Assembly (NCBI GenBank): GCA_002706445.1
Contig: PALE01000078.1
Coordinates: 1-44,376 of the forward strand
Direction of reading: 5' to 3'
Source: Erythrobacteraceae bacterium
Lineage (GTDB): Bacteria; Pseudomonadota; Alphaproteobacteria; Sphingomonadales; Sphingomonadaceae
DNA length: 44,376 nucleotides
In this document: one piece after another, positions 1-7,670 of the stretch
Position numbering within the stretch: the stretch's first letter is position 1
How the letters are laid out: every line of letters begins with the position of its first letter
Program-made: the position numbers and the translations under genes
Notes under the pieces: model-generated
Database searches by the model: none
What the model was told of the DNA's origin: nothing
Seen by the model: only the letters and a program-made list of their open reading frames with translations

Positions 1-680
1 AACAGCGCGGTGACCGGCAGCTTGCGCTTGCGGTCGATACGCACGTTGACGATGTCCTTGGCGTCGAATTCGAAGTCGAGCCACGAACCGCGGTAAGGAA
101 TGACGCGGGCCGCGAACAGCAGCTTGCCCGAAGAGTGGGTCTTGCCGCGATCGTGATCGAACAGCACGCCCGGCGAACGGTGCATCTGCGACACGATCAC
201 ACGCTCGGTGCCGTTGACGATGAAGGTGCCGTTCTCGGTCATGAGCGGCATATCGCCCATGTAAACGTCCTGCTCCTTGATATCGAGCACCGAACGGGTT
301 TCGGTTTCCTGGTCGACCTCGAACACGATCAGACGCAGCGTCACCTTCATCGGGGCTGCGTAAGTGATGCCGCGCTGGCGGCATTCGGTCGTGTCGTACT
401 TCGGCTCTTCGAGTTCGTAGTGCACGAAGTCGAGTTCAGCGGTGCCGGCAAAGTCGCGAATCGGGAAGACGCTGCGCAGGGTCTTCTCCAGGCCCGAAAC
501 ATAGCCGACCGACGGATCGGAGCGCAGGAACTGTTCGTAGCTCTCGCGCTGGACCTCGATCAGGTTCGGCATCTGGACGACTTCGTGAATGTCGCCGAAA
601 ATCTTGCGGATGCGCTTCTTAGCGGTGCCCTGCGCCTTGCGGCTGCGGACTTTACCCTTGGTCGGTGCCTTGGTTGCCAT
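1..680 (-). CDS. rpoB: RNA polymerase beta subunit, N-terminal part (runs off the left edge)
   Basis: The minus strand reads open from an ATG at 680 to the edge of the window, giving the first 226 residues of RpoB. The protein begins [10 protein letters not shown] and then has recognisable beta-subunit segments such as [19 protein letters not shown] and [18 protein letters not shown]. The latter belongs to the conserved beta lobe region that cradles the DNA. RpoB forms the catalytic core of RNA polymerase together with RpoC. A purine-rich AGAGG lies about 12 bases before the ATG. Unusually, the gene points away from rplJ-rplL (2764-3744, opposite strand), whereas most bacteria carry rplJL-rpoBC as one co-oriented operon. 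The remainder of rpoB, and presumably rpoC, lie outside the window. Confidence 0.97.
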   Translation of the reverse strand, partial: MATKAPTKGKVRSRKAQGTAKKRIRKIFGDIHEVVQMPNLIEVQRESYEQFLRSDPSVGYVSGLEKTLRSVFPIRDFAGTAELDFVHYELEEPKYDTTECRQRGITYAAPMKVTLRLIVFEVDQETETRSVLDIKEQDVYMGDMPLMTENGTFIVNGTERVIVSQMHRSPGVLFDHDRGKTHSSGKLLFAARVIPYRGSWLDFEFDAKDIVNVRIDRKRKLPVTAL

Positions 681-1019
681 GGAAGAGATATGCCTCTTTA
701 TAATGTGGCCTGCGGGAAGAAGTCCGCGTGCCGGATTAAGCGTCGATCGTCACGCGAGACGAAAGCCATATCCGACGCAAAAACGCCGCACCCATGACAA
801 GCGTTCCCGCTCACCGTGGCTGCAGCTCATTCCGTCGCGAATATGGCAAGTCACCGCTTCCATTCTTGGTCCGATCCCCGCGCATGAATCAGTCCGGCTC
901 GAAGCTGGTGTGTGAGCGCCATGTAGGAACAGGCGGCCCTTACGTCAACAGGTCTGCCTGCGATTCGGGATTCGGGCGAATCGGGAAGGTTGGCGGCGAC
1001 GCGAACGAGCCCGAACGGC
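681..1019. other. Intergenic stretch upstream of rpoB
   Basis: No convincing gene is seen here. Short reading frames on both strands lack a good ribosome binding site and resemble no family. The minus-strand promoter and leader of rpoB must lie in this stretch, but I cannot point to clear -35 and -10 boxes. Confidence 0.5.
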
Positions 1020-1139
1020 ATATCGAAAAACAATATCTCCAGAAATATTGCTTATCAATCAGCGCATTATCGTTTTTCGATATTTATCGATTGACGATAA
1101 GTCTGGGTGCGCCTAGATGATGATTATCGAAATTCAATA
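1020..1139. promoter_or_regulatory. Array of TATCG-N5-CGATA dyads, likely operator for the HTH regulator
   Basis: Five similar dyads lie in an AT-rich stretch just upstream of the 1161-2117 gene group. Two are perfect: 1068-1082 (TATCG, TTTTT, CGATA) and 1084-1100 (TTATCG, ATTGA, CGATAA). Two have one mismatch in the right arm, CAATA for CGATA: 1021-1035 and 1125-1139. A weaker one, TATTG-N5-CAATC, is at 1046-1060. All keep a five-base spacer. The placement before an operon encoding a Cro/CI-type protein suggests autoregulation; that link is inference. Confidence 0.65.
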
Positions 1140-1160
1140 TGACGCTCTAAGGAGAACGAT

Positions 1161-1301
1161 ATGACCCGCCTTATGAACAACTCGATCGCCGCCGCTCTTG
1201 CGGTCATCCTCGCCGTAACCTCGATCGGCGCCATCGTGACCGTGCCCCCGGCACAGGCACAGGGTGCCGCGCCGATTACCCAGATGGCCGAACTCGCCTA
1301 A
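1161..1301 (+). CDS. Small exported peptide, 46 aa, unknown function
   Basis: A 46-residue protein starts at an ATG preceded by AAGGAG at 1149-1154, six bases away, which is a strong ribosome binding site. It begins MTRLMNNS, then has a hydrophobic stretch of about 20 residues and a likely signal peptidase site PAQA-QG around residue 34. Only about a dozen residues (GAAPITQMAELA) would remain after cleavage, or the whole could stay as a single membrane-spanning peptide. It is the first gene after the dyad array and lies 25 bases before the DUF2975 gene, so the two are probably co-transcribed. I recognise no family. A role as signal peptide or membrane partner of the next gene is possible but unproven. 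Confidence 0.7.
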   Translation: MTRLMNNSIAAALAVILAVTSIGAIVTVPPAQAQGAAPITQMAELA

Positions 1302-1326
1302 TCCATCAGCTGTACGGAGGGACACC

Positions 1327-1881
1327 ATGCAAGACCACCGCCCCAACGACCTCTTGCTCCTGGCGGGCAAGATCCTCGCCATCATCATGCAGATTGGCAT
1401 GGCGATTGGCGCCACCGCTCTGGTCATCGTCTCGATTGCGCTGATGATTTTCCAGGGCAAGGTGATCGAACAATACGCCGACAAGGTCGGCGACCCCACG
1501 GTCGTCTTTCCGATTTTCCTGCTCATTGCAGTGGCGTTGATCGGCCTTGGCATCGTCTGCGCACTGTTCATCTTCTTCGGCAAGCTGCGCCAGATCATCG
1601 GCACCGTCGGCGAAGGCGATCCGTTCCAGCCTGCCAATGCCGAACGGCTCAGCCTGATGGGCTGGCTCATGCTCGGTGTCCAGCTGGCGCTGATCCCCGC
1701 CACGGTGATCGGCACGCGGCTGGCGAGCTATGCGGACGACATGGAAGATGTCCATCTGACCGTCGACAGCGGCTTCGAGCTCGACCTGACAGGTATTCTG
1801 ATCGTCGTCCTGTTGTTCATCCTCTCGCGTGTTTTCAAGCACGGCGCAGCAATGCGTGAAGATCTCGAAGGGACCGTGTGA
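1327..1881 (+). CDS. DUF2975 family four-helix membrane protein
   Basis: A 184-residue integral membrane protein with four hydrophobic segments, at about residues 10-42, 56-82, 108-130 and 150-170. Between the second and third helices it carries the pattern G-x-P-F-x-x-x-N-A-x-R-L-x-x-x-G-W, which I associate with DUF2975. I chose the ATG at 1327 because GGAGGG lies at 1318-1323 and a longer reading frame would overlap the upstream peptide gene. The stop codon TGA (1879-1881) is followed 29 bases later by the HTH gene. DUF2975 genes are commonly paired with a small Cro/CI-type HTH gene, as here. The biochemical function is unknown; a membrane sensor or a sequestering partner of the regulator is a reasonable inference. 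Confidence 0.85.
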   Translation: MQDHRPNDLLLLAGKILAIIMQIGMAIGATALVIVSIALMIFQGKVIEQYADKVGDPTVVFPIFLLIAVALIGLGIVCALFIFFGKLRQIIGTVGEGDPFQPANAERLSLMGWLMLGVQLALIPATVIGTRLASYADDMEDVHLTVDSGFELDLTGILIVVLLFILSRVFKHGAAMREDLEGTV

Positions 1882-1910
1882 TGCCAGCCGATGATGAAGG
1901 AGCAACGATC

Positions 1911-2117
1911 ATGGTCAAACTCGACGACCTGCTGCACGAACGCCGCATGACGCTGACCGAACTGGCCGAACGGGTTGGCCTGACACTCGCCAACCTGTCG
2001 ATCCTCAAGACCGGAAAGGCCAAGGCGATCCGGTTCTCCACTCTCGCCGCAATCTGCCGCGAACTGGAGTGCCAGCCGGGCGATCTTTTGAGTTATTCCG
2101 CAGAAGTCAAAAACTGA
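1911..2117 (+). CDS. Small Cro/CI (XRE) family transcriptional regulator, YozG-like
   Basis: A 68-residue protein consisting almost entirely of a Cro/CI helix-turn-helix. Helices 2 and 3 lie at about residues 14-33 (LTELAERVGLTLANLSILK), followed by GKAKAIRFSTLAAICRELE and QPGDLL, the closing pattern typical of this compact type. The ATG at 1911 is preferred because AAGGAG lies at 1897-1902; an upstream in-frame ATG at 1881 overlaps the DUF2975 stop and is less well placed. It is the third gene after the dyad array at 1020-1139 and is the natural candidate to bind it. It is too small to carry a ligand domain, so control may come through the neighbouring membrane protein (inference). Confidence 0.9.
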   Translation: MVKLDDLLHERRMTLTELAERVGLTLANLSILKTGKAKAIRFSTLAAICRELECQPGDLLSYSAEVKN

Positions 2118-2132
2118 AGCAACTCAAATGTT

Positions 2133-2161
2133 TTGCAACGCAATATTCTTCCCGCTACAGG
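2133..2161 (+). promoter_or_regulatory. Putative sigma-70-type promoter for the 2191 lipoprotein gene
   Basis: TTGCAA at 2133-2138 and TACAGG at 2156-2161 are separated by 17 bases and sit about 30 bases before the start codon at 2191. The -10 is poor, so this is a weak call made by eye. Confidence 0.35.
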
Positions 2162-2190
2162 CGGTTTCCCAATCTAGGAGGAAAACCAAA

Positions 2191-2457
2191 ATGAAGCGTA
2201 TTGCACTCGCAGCCGCAATTCCCGCACTCTTCGCTCTGACCGCTTGCAACAGCGAACAGGACGACGTCATGGAAGCAGAAGCAGAAGTTCTGGACGCCGA
2301 AGCTGGCGTGACCGAAGCTGAAGCCGACCTCGCCGAAGAAAAGGCCGACGTTGCAGAAGAAATGGGCGACGATGCAGCAGCAGCTGGCCTCGAAGCTGAC
2401 GCCGACGCTCTCGAAGCTGAAGCTGAAACCCAGGAAGACACTGCCGACGGCATGTAA
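2191..2457 (+). CDS. Small acidic heptad-repeat lipoprotein, 88 aa
   Basis: An 88-residue protein with a lipoprotein signal ending LTAC, so Cys19 would be lipidated. A strong AGGAGG at 2176-2181 precedes the ATG. The mature part is built almost only of Ala, Glu and Asp, with hydrophobic residues every seven positions from about residue 28 to 80 (EAEAEVL, DAEAGVT, EAEADLA, EEKADVA and so on). It is predicted to be a long helix or coiled coil tethered to a membrane. The architecture recalls Braun-type lipoproteins, but the C-terminus is GM, with no terminal lysine for peptidoglycan linkage. It probably has its own promoter and ends at a strong terminator (2505-2533). A second lipoprotein of similar build is at 16179-16436. 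Function unknown. Confidence 0.85.
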   Translation: MKRIALAAAIPALFALTACNSEQDDVMEAEAEVLDAEAGVTEAEADLAEEKADVAEEMGDDAAAAGLEADADALEAEAETQEDTADGM

Positions 2458-2504
2458 GTCGCAGCGTCACCCCATGCGGGGTTGACTCTACCGACCAAAA
2501 AGAT

Positions 2505-2533
2505 AAAGGCCCGCCACGACTGGCGGGCCTTTT
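2505..2533 (+). terminator. Rho-independent terminator
   Basis: A perfect 12-bp stem (AAAGGCCCGCCA with its complement, loop CGAC) followed by a T run, 48 bases after the lipoprotein stop codon. Confidence 0.9.
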
Positions 2534-2763
2534 GCTTGTCGGTCATCCGTCCGAGACAGTTGCTGAACGGAATTGGCCGTTCTTAATTTGCAGCCTAGGC
2601 GGGGAAATGAGATTTCTGCGGCTCCTTTGTGATCCGCAATCGGGCCATATGGCTCACCCTCCTTCCCCATCGTTGGACTTTTTGGTGTCGATGAACGGCA
2701 TCAAAAGACATGAGCCGGTCGCGTGTAGAGCCATCTCGCGCGGCCATAGTGAAGGAGTATGGC
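2534..2763 (+). ncRNA. rplJ 5' region with putative structured leader (L10-leader-like)
   Basis: The 230 bases between the upstream terminator and rplJ hold no gene. Two stems can be drawn near the end. TTTTGGTGT at 2680-2688 pairs with GCATCAAAA at 2698-2706, with two wobbles. GGTCGCG at 2717-2723 pairs with CGCGGCC at 2739-2745, just before the AAGGAG at 2752-2757. Ribosomal protein L10 binds a leader in this position in many bacteria to repress its own translation. I have not matched the kink-turn consensus, so this is tentative. Confidence 0.35.
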
Positions 2764-3279
2764 ATGGATCGTTCGCAAAAAGCCGACGCGGTTGCCCAGC
2801 TCAATGCAGTCTTCAACGAGGTCGGCGTGGTGGTTGTCACCCGCAACCTCGGCATGACGGTGGACCAGTCCACCGACCTGCGCGGGAAGATGCGCGATGC
2901 TGGTGCTTCCTACAAGGTTGCGAAGAACCGTCTCGCCAAGCTCGCCCTTAAGGACACCGACTACGTCGGGCTCGAGGAATTCCTCAGCGGCCCGACCGCG
3001 CTGGCCTGGTCGGAAGACCCGGTCGCGGCTGCAAAGGCCGCTGTCGAGTTCGCCAAAACGAACGACAAGCTCGAAATCGTCGGCGGTTCGATGGGCACGC
3101 AGGTGCTCGACGAAGCTGGGGTCAAGGCGCTTGCCTCGATGCCGAGCCTCGACGAACTCCGCGGCAAGATTGTTGGTCTGGTCAACGCCCCGGCGACGAA
3201 GGTCGCACAGGTCGTCAATGCCCCGGCTGCCAAGCTCGCCCGCGTGTTCGGTGCCTATGGCGCCAAGGACGCTGCTTAA
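2764..3279 (+). CDS. rplJ: 50S ribosomal protein L10
   Basis: The 171-residue protein is clearly L10. It starts [10 protein letters not shown] and has the conserved block [22 protein letters not shown] that contacts 23S rRNA at the base of the ribosomal stalk. The C-terminal helix, which anchors L7/L12 dimers, ends the protein. The ATG at 2764 is chosen over an upstream in-frame ATG because AAGGAG lies at 2752-2757 with a six-base spacer. rplL follows 87 bases downstream on the same strand. rplK and rplA do not precede it and rpoB does not follow it, so the familiar gene order is broken on both sides. Control is probably through L10 binding to its own leader, as in other bacteria. Confidence 0.97.
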   Translation: MDRSQKADAVAQLNAVFNEVGVVVVTRNLGMTVDQSTDLRGKMRDAGASYKVAKNRLAKLALKDTDYVGLEEFLSGPTALAWSEDPVAAAKAAVEFAKTNDKLEIVGGSMGTQVLDEAGVKALASMPSLDELRGKIVGLVNAPATKVAQVVNAPAAKLARVFGAYGAKDAA

Positions 3280-3311
3280 GAGACGTATCTCGCAAGAGAC
3301 GAAACATTTTT

Positions 3312-3342
3312 GGGGCATCAAGGGAAGAACCCGCAAGGCCCC
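3312..3342 (+). other. Hairpin in the rplJ-rplL spacer
   Basis: GGGGC at 3312-3316 pairs with GCCCC at 3338-3342, with an inner GGG-CCC. No T run follows, so it is not a terminator. It could be an RNA processing or stability element that adjusts the L10 to L7/L12 ratio (inference). Confidence 0.35.
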
Positions 3343-3366
3343 GCCACATATTTGGAGTGAACCATC

Positions 3367-3744
3367 ATGGCTGATATTGCCAAGCTTGTTGAAGAACTTT
3401 CGAAGCTGACCGTCCTGGAAGCCGCTGAGCTTGCCAAGGCGCTTGAAGAAGAGTGGGGCGTGAGCGCCGCTGCTGCTGTTGCTGTTGCTGGCCCCGCCGG
3501 TGGCGGCGACGCTGGTGCTGCTGCTGAAGAGAAGGACGAATTCGACGTCATTCTCACCGGCGACGGCGGCAAGAAGATCCAGGTCATCAAGGAAGTCCGC
3601 GCCATCACCGGCCTGGGCCTCACCGAAGCCAAGGCTCTCGTCGAAGGCGCACCGAAGGCGATCAAGGAAGGCGTCAACAAGGCTGAAGCTGAAGAAGTTA
3701 AGGGCAAGATCGAAGCAGCCGGCGGTACCGTCGAGCTCAAGTAA
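3367..3744 (+). CDS. rplL: 50S ribosomal protein L7/L12
   Basis: The 125-residue protein is of normal length for L7/L12. The N-terminal dimerisation helix hairpin ([21 protein letters not shown]) is followed by an Ala/Gly-rich hinge at about residues 36-55. The globular C-terminal domain carries [20 protein letters not shown] and [13 protein letters not shown], the face that binds translation factors. TTGGAG at 3351-3356 serves as ribosome binding site. The gene is followed by a strong terminator at 3786-3816, so transcription ends here instead of running into rpoB as in E. coli. Confidence 0.98.
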   Translation: MADIAKLVEELSKLTVLEAAELAKALEEEWGVSAAAAVAVAGPAGGGDAGAAAEEKDEFDVILTGDGGKKIQVIKEVRAITGLGLTEAKALVEGAPKAIKEGVNKAEAEEVKGKIEAAGGTVELK

Positions 3745-3785
3745 GCCCAAGCTTACGCTTCTTTCGAGCTTTGCTCAAAACAAGA

Positions 3786-3816
3786 GGGCGGTGCCAGCAA
3801 TGGCGCCGCCCTTTTT
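3786..3816 (+). terminator. Rho-independent terminator after rplL
   Basis: GGGCGGTGCC at 3786-3795 pairs with GGCGCCGCCC at 3802-3811 (one G-T pair), followed by five T residues. It separates rplL from the convergent gene at 3855-5090. Confidence 0.9.
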
Positions 3817-3854
3817 GTTGGGCCTCTTGTCTGGAAGAACGATCCTGCGCGCGG

Positions 3855-5090
3855 TCAGCGCGGGATCTGGTCGATCATCACGCTTTCGCCCATCGCGGTG
3901 GGCGTGCCGATCTGTTCGACCTGCACCTTGCCCGCTTGCGGAGCGTCCTGATAATCGATCCCGAACTCGACCTCGTCATAGGCGGGGTTGTAGCTGATCG
4001 GGATGCCCGCGGCCTGCAATTGGCCCAGCGTCACATAGGAATTTGCCGAACGGCCCGAACGCAGCTGCTCGAACTCGCTGGCACTGAAACGGTCGCGCAG
4101 CATGTCGACCACCGATCCCAGCCGGATGGCAATCGTCCCGTCGAGTTGGCGGAACTCGACCGAGCCGGTCAGTACGCCATTGACCCGCGCACCGAGCCGC
4201 GTTTTCGGAACCATCTGCGCCTGCGCTGCAGCGGCGGCATTGAGCGCCGGATCGGGTGCCGGGATCGGCACAGCCCGCGCAACGGGTTCGCGCACGGTAC
4301 GTTGGGCAACCGGGATCGCATCCCTCACCGCGCTGGAAACATCGATCGCGCCTGCAAAGGCGGCTTCGAGCGACTGGTTGCCCGCCGCGAGATTCGCATT
4401 TGCACTCTGCTCGGGTGCGAGCGAAGCTGTCGCAGCCCGCAGACCGGGAACAGGCGCGGGACGCAGGCTTCGAGAAGTCCCAATTTGCGGCATTTCGACC
4501 AGCCGCGCAAAGGGTGCAGGCGTGGTGTCGGCAACCCTGCGCACGGAAGGCCGCTCTCGCGGCGAGAGCGCACGCGGCAGATTAGCGGGAAGCCGCGTGG
4601 GCACAGGCGACGGCAGTTCGACACCGGCAAAGGCGAGATCGAACCGCTCGGACCCGGTCTCCAGAAAATCGAGCGGCACCGGCCGGTTGAAGTCCGCAAT
4701 GCGCGGGCGGCTCGAGAAAGTCAGCGCGTCAGGGGAGATTTCCTCCGCCGCCATGACCGTGAGGTAAACAGGCGCGGTCGGACGCGCTGCGGGCGTCCAG
4801 ACTGTCGTCGGCAGCTCCACCTGCGACCCGCCCATTTCGATCCGCGCATAGGGTGATCCCATTGCGAAGAGCGAGAAGTCGGGCACGGTCACGGCCACCG
4901 CAATCGCCGCGGTTCCGACCAGCAGCCTGGTGCCGGTGACGTATTTCGCCGGTTGCGAACCTTCGAGCGCCGCATCGATTGCGGCAAGCTCCGAGGCATT
5001 GTGCGGACCGGGCATATACCGGGTCAGCCGCTCGGGCGCTGAGTCCAGCGCGTCTGCCGCGAATGTCTGATTGTCTGGCTTACGCCCCAC
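3855..5090 (-). CDS. Hypothetical single-pass membrane protein, 411 aa
   Basis: I do not recognise a named family. The protein has a soluble N-terminal part of about 50 residues and one hydrophobic segment (LLVGTAAIAVAVTVPDFSLFAM, near residues 56-77). A long Pro/Ala/Arg-rich low-complexity region follows, then a compact C-terminal domain from about residue 310 (VNGVLTGSVEFRQLDGTIAIRL, then SVVDMLRDRFSASEFEQL and LGQLQAAGIPISYNPAYDEVEF). That C-terminal part looks folded and is probably periplasmic. The start used is a GTG at 5090 with AGGGGG about nine bases before it; an ATG at 5015 (MPGPHNASEL) is an alternative. The gene is divergent from the MATE gene and convergent with rplL. Confidence 0.7.
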   Translation of the reverse strand: MGRKPDNQTFAADALDSAPERLTRYMPGPHNASELAAIDAALEGSQPAKYVTGTRLLVGTAAIAVAVTVPDFSLFAMGSPYARIEMGGSQVELPTTVWTPAARPTAPVYLTVMAAEEISPDALTFSSRPRIADFNRPVPLDFLETGSERFDLAFAGVELPSPVPTRLPANLPRALSPRERPSVRRVADTTPAPFARLVEMPQIGTSRSLRPAPVPGLRAATASLAPEQSANANLAAGNQSLEAAFAGAIDVSSAVRDAIPVAQRTVREPVARAVPIPAPDPALNAAAAAQAQMVPKTRLGARVNGVLTGSVEFRQLDGTIAIRLGSVVDMLRDRFSASEFEQLRSGRSANSYVTLGQLQAAGIPISYNPAYDEVEFGIDYQDAPQAGKVQVEQIGTPTAMGESVMIDQIPR

Positions 5091-5266
5091 CTCCGGAATC
5101 CCCCCTGATATCCGTTAAGGGTAATTATGTAGGTATTCGCCCCATTGATAAAGCGAATTCTCAAACGGTTACATCAGGCGGGTCCATCGGCGAAAAAGAA
5201 ACCGCTTCCCCTGCCCCGCGTCCATCCCTATTCAGGCCGGCTCGCCTTTCCGCGCGAGCGGAATGA

Positions 5267-6703
5267 ATGATGCGCGATACGGCACCCCTCTCGAAGCCCA
5301 TGGTCACCGATCAGACCTGGGGGCAGGAATTCAAGGCGACAGCGATGCTGGCCGCCCCCTTGGCGCTCGCCAACCTGCTGCAGATGCTCACCTATGCCAT
5401 CGACGTGATCTTCATCGCGCGGCTTGGCGACGAGCCGCTGGCCGCCTCCGCTCTTGCGGTGTCGCTGTTCGGACTGGTGCTATGGGCGATGACATCGCTC
5501 ACAGGCGCAGTCGCTCCGCTGATTGCCGAGGCGATCGGGTCTGGCGGCCCGACGCTGCGTCCGGTGCGGCGCTCGGTCCGCATGGGGCTTTGGCTAGCGG
5601 TGATTTCGGGTGTGATCGGCATGGGGCTGTGCCTGCTGCTCGGACCGATCATGCGGGCGACCGGCCAGCAGGAGCCGATCATCGCGCTTGCGGTGGAATA
5701 CAATTATCTGATCGTGATCTCGCTGGTGCCGATGCTGCTTGCAGGCGTTCTGCGGAACTTCGTGTCCGCTTTGGGCCGCCCGTTCTTTGCAACGGCGATT
5801 ACCGGAGCCGGTATTTTCGTGAACGGCTTTGCCAATTACGCTTTCATCTTCGGCAATTTCGGAGCGCCCGAAATGGGACTGCAGGGTGCGGCGATTGCGA
5901 CGATCCTCACGTCGCTCTTCACTCTCGCTGCCTATGTCCTGGCGATCCGGCTCGATCCGAAGCTGCACCGCTATCACATCTTCGGTCGCTGGTGGTCGCC
6001 TGACTGGGAGCGCTTCCGGCTGATCGTCCGCATCGGCACGCCGATAGCGCTGACCGTGACGGCCGAGGCAGGCATCTTCGGGACGGCAGCGTTCCTGATG
6101 GGGCGCTTCGGTGCAGCGGAACTCGCCGGGCACACGGTCGCGCTGCAACTCGCTGCGCTCGCGTTCCAGATACCCTTCGGTGTCGGTCAGGCGGTGACCA
6201 TCCGCGTCGGCTATTTCTACGGAGCGCGCGACCGCGAAGGGATCAAGCGCGCCGGATGGGTTGCGCTTGCCATTGGCACAGGCTTCATGACGCTGACTGC
6301 AAGCGCGATGGTGCTCGCCCCCTTGCCGCTGGTGTCGATCTATGTGGATCCCGATGCGGCGCGCAATGCGGCGCTGGTCGGGTTTGCGCTCCAATATCTT
6401 GTGCTCGCCGCCGCCTTCCAGCTGGTTGACGGCGTGCAAGCCGTTGCTGCGGGAGCCTTGCGAGGATTGCAGGATACCCGCGTGCCGATGTGGATCGCCA
6501 TCTTCAGCTACTGGGTGCCCGGCTTCGGGCTTGCCGTCGGCCTCGGCTTTTTCACCCCGCTTCAGGGAACAGGCGTGTGGATCGGCCTTGCAGGCGGGCT
6601 CGCCTCGGCGGCGGTGTTCCTGCTGTGGCGCTGGACGCGGCGCGAGCATTTGGGGCTCACGCTGCGCCCGGCGGTCCAGCCTGTTACGCCGCCCTTGTCG
6701 TAA
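5267..6703 (+). CDS. MATE family multidrug efflux protein (NorM type)
   Basis: The 478-residue protein has twelve predicted helices in two similar six-helix halves, typical of MATE exporters, which expel cationic drugs or metabolites in exchange for Na+ or H+. Family features include the first-helix block LAAPLALANLLQMLTYAIDVIFIARLG, VLRNFVSALGRP after the first half, and the equivalent FQLVDGVQAVAAGALRGLQDTRVP in the second half. ATG codons at 5267 and 5270 are both possible starts, and no strong ribosome binding site is visible. The 3' end overlaps the convergent MscS gene by 20 bases, with no terminator between them. The substrate cannot be deduced. Confidence 0.92.
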   Translation: MMRDTAPLSKPMVTDQTWGQEFKATAMLAAPLALANLLQMLTYAIDVIFIARLGDEPLAASALAVSLFGLVLWAMTSLTGAVAPLIAEAIGSGGPTLRPVRRSVRMGLWLAVISGVIGMGLCLLLGPIMRATGQQEPIIALAVEYNYLIVISLVPMLLAGVLRNFVSALGRPFFATAITGAGIFVNGFANYAFIFGNFGAPEMGLQGAAIATILTSLFTLAAYVLAIRLDPKLHRYHIFGRWWSPDWERFRLIVRIGTPIALTVTAEAGIFGTAAFLMGRFGAAELAGHTVALQLAALAFQIPFGVGQAVTIRVGYFYGARDREGIKRAGWVALAIGTGFMTLTASAMVLAPLPLVSIYVDPDAARNAALVGFALQYLVLAAAFQLVDGVQAVAAGALRGLQDTRVPMWIAIFSYWVPGFGLAVGLGFFTPLQGTGVWIGLAGGLASAAVFLLWRWTRREHLGLTLRPAVQPVTPPLS

Positions 6704-7523
6704 CTTCGCGTTGCGGGAAGGGAATAGAAATGCCCTTCTCGTCGAACTTGGCCTTGGCGGCTTCGGTAAGGTCCCAGGTCAGTCCGAGGTAATCGGGCGT
6801 CGCGCACCACACACGCATGCCGATACCAACCGAACTGTCGTCGAGCGAAGCGACGTAAGCCACCGGCGCAGGGTCTGCGAGAACGCGATCGTCGGCTTCG
6901 GCAAGCGCGAGCAATTCCTTGCGCGCCTGCTCCATGCTGTCGCCATAGCCGATGCCAACCACCAGTTCGAAGCGGCGGACGGGATGGCGGTTGAAGTTGA
7001 TGATCGGCTGGTTCCAAAGCTCGTTGTTGGGGATCATCACAAACAGGCCGTCGGGCTGTTTCAACTCGGTGGTGAACAGGCCGATTTCCTGCACGGTTGC
7101 CAGAATAGAGCCGACGCTGATCGTCTCGCCAACCTTGAACGGCTTCTGGACGAGGATCATGACGCCCGAGGCGACATTGCTGAGCGTCCCTTGCAGCGCG
7201 AGGCCAACCGCCAGAGCCATACCACCCAGTGCGGCGATAATGCTGGTGGTCTCGACCCCGAACTGGGTCAGCACGGTCACACCGACCAGCACCCACAGCG
7301 CGTATTTGACTAGACTGGAAAGCAGGCTGGCGACGCTCGGATCAAGCCTTCCGGACTTGTGCAGCATTCTCGAGATCGAGCCTGCGATCAGGCTGGCAAG
7401 CAAAAGGCCGATAACCAGCACTGCGATACCGCCGGCGATGTCCATCATATTGACCCTGAGCCACACGAAAATTTGCTCGGGAATAGTAAGGGCGGCGATG
7501 TCCTTGTCTAAAGTCACGTACAA
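6684..7523 (-). CDS. mscS: Small-conductance mechanosensitive channel, MscS family
   Basis: The 279-residue protein has the compact build of E. coli MscS. Three membrane helices (about residues 28-52, 68-90 and 94-120) precede the beta domain. The third is a pore helix rich in Gly and Ala (AALGGMALAVGLALQGTLSNVASG). The cytoplasmic beta domain contains PFKVGETISVG and the conserved VMIPNNELWNQPIINF. Such channels open on membrane tension during osmotic downshock. The start is taken as TTG at 7523 with AAAGG five bases upstream; GTG at 7517 is an alternative. It overlaps the MATE stop region tail to tail and is divergent from groESL. It is one of five MscS-type genes in this window. Confidence 0.92.
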   Translation of the reverse strand: MYVTLDKDIAALTIPEQIFVWLRVNMMDIAGGIAVLVIGLLLASLIAGSISRMLHKSGRLDPSVASLLSSLVKYALWVLVGVTVLTQFGVETTSIIAALGGMALAVGLALQGTLSNVASGVMILVQKPFKVGETISVGSILATVQEIGLFTTELKQPDGLFVMIPNNELWNQPIINFNRHPVRRFELVVGIGYGDSMEQARKELLALAEADDRVLADPAPVAYVASLDDSSVGIGMRVWCATPDYLGLTWDLTEAAKAKFDEKGISIPFPQREVTTRAA

Positions 7524-7670
7524 TCAAACCTTTCTGGGGGCGCTGCTTCGCGCGCGCTGACCGGGGGGATGGGAGCGTCTGCTTTTTCAAACGCTTGAAT
7601 CAAGAATGGGGCGCTTACCTAGGTATTGGATACGGGATTTACCACCGCGCGACTTTTTTGCGCTCGACGT

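Noticed and set aside
794-1120. Reading frame of 108 codons on the plus strand upstream of the DUF2975 unit
   Set aside because: No ribosome binding site or family resemblance, and it runs through the dyad array.
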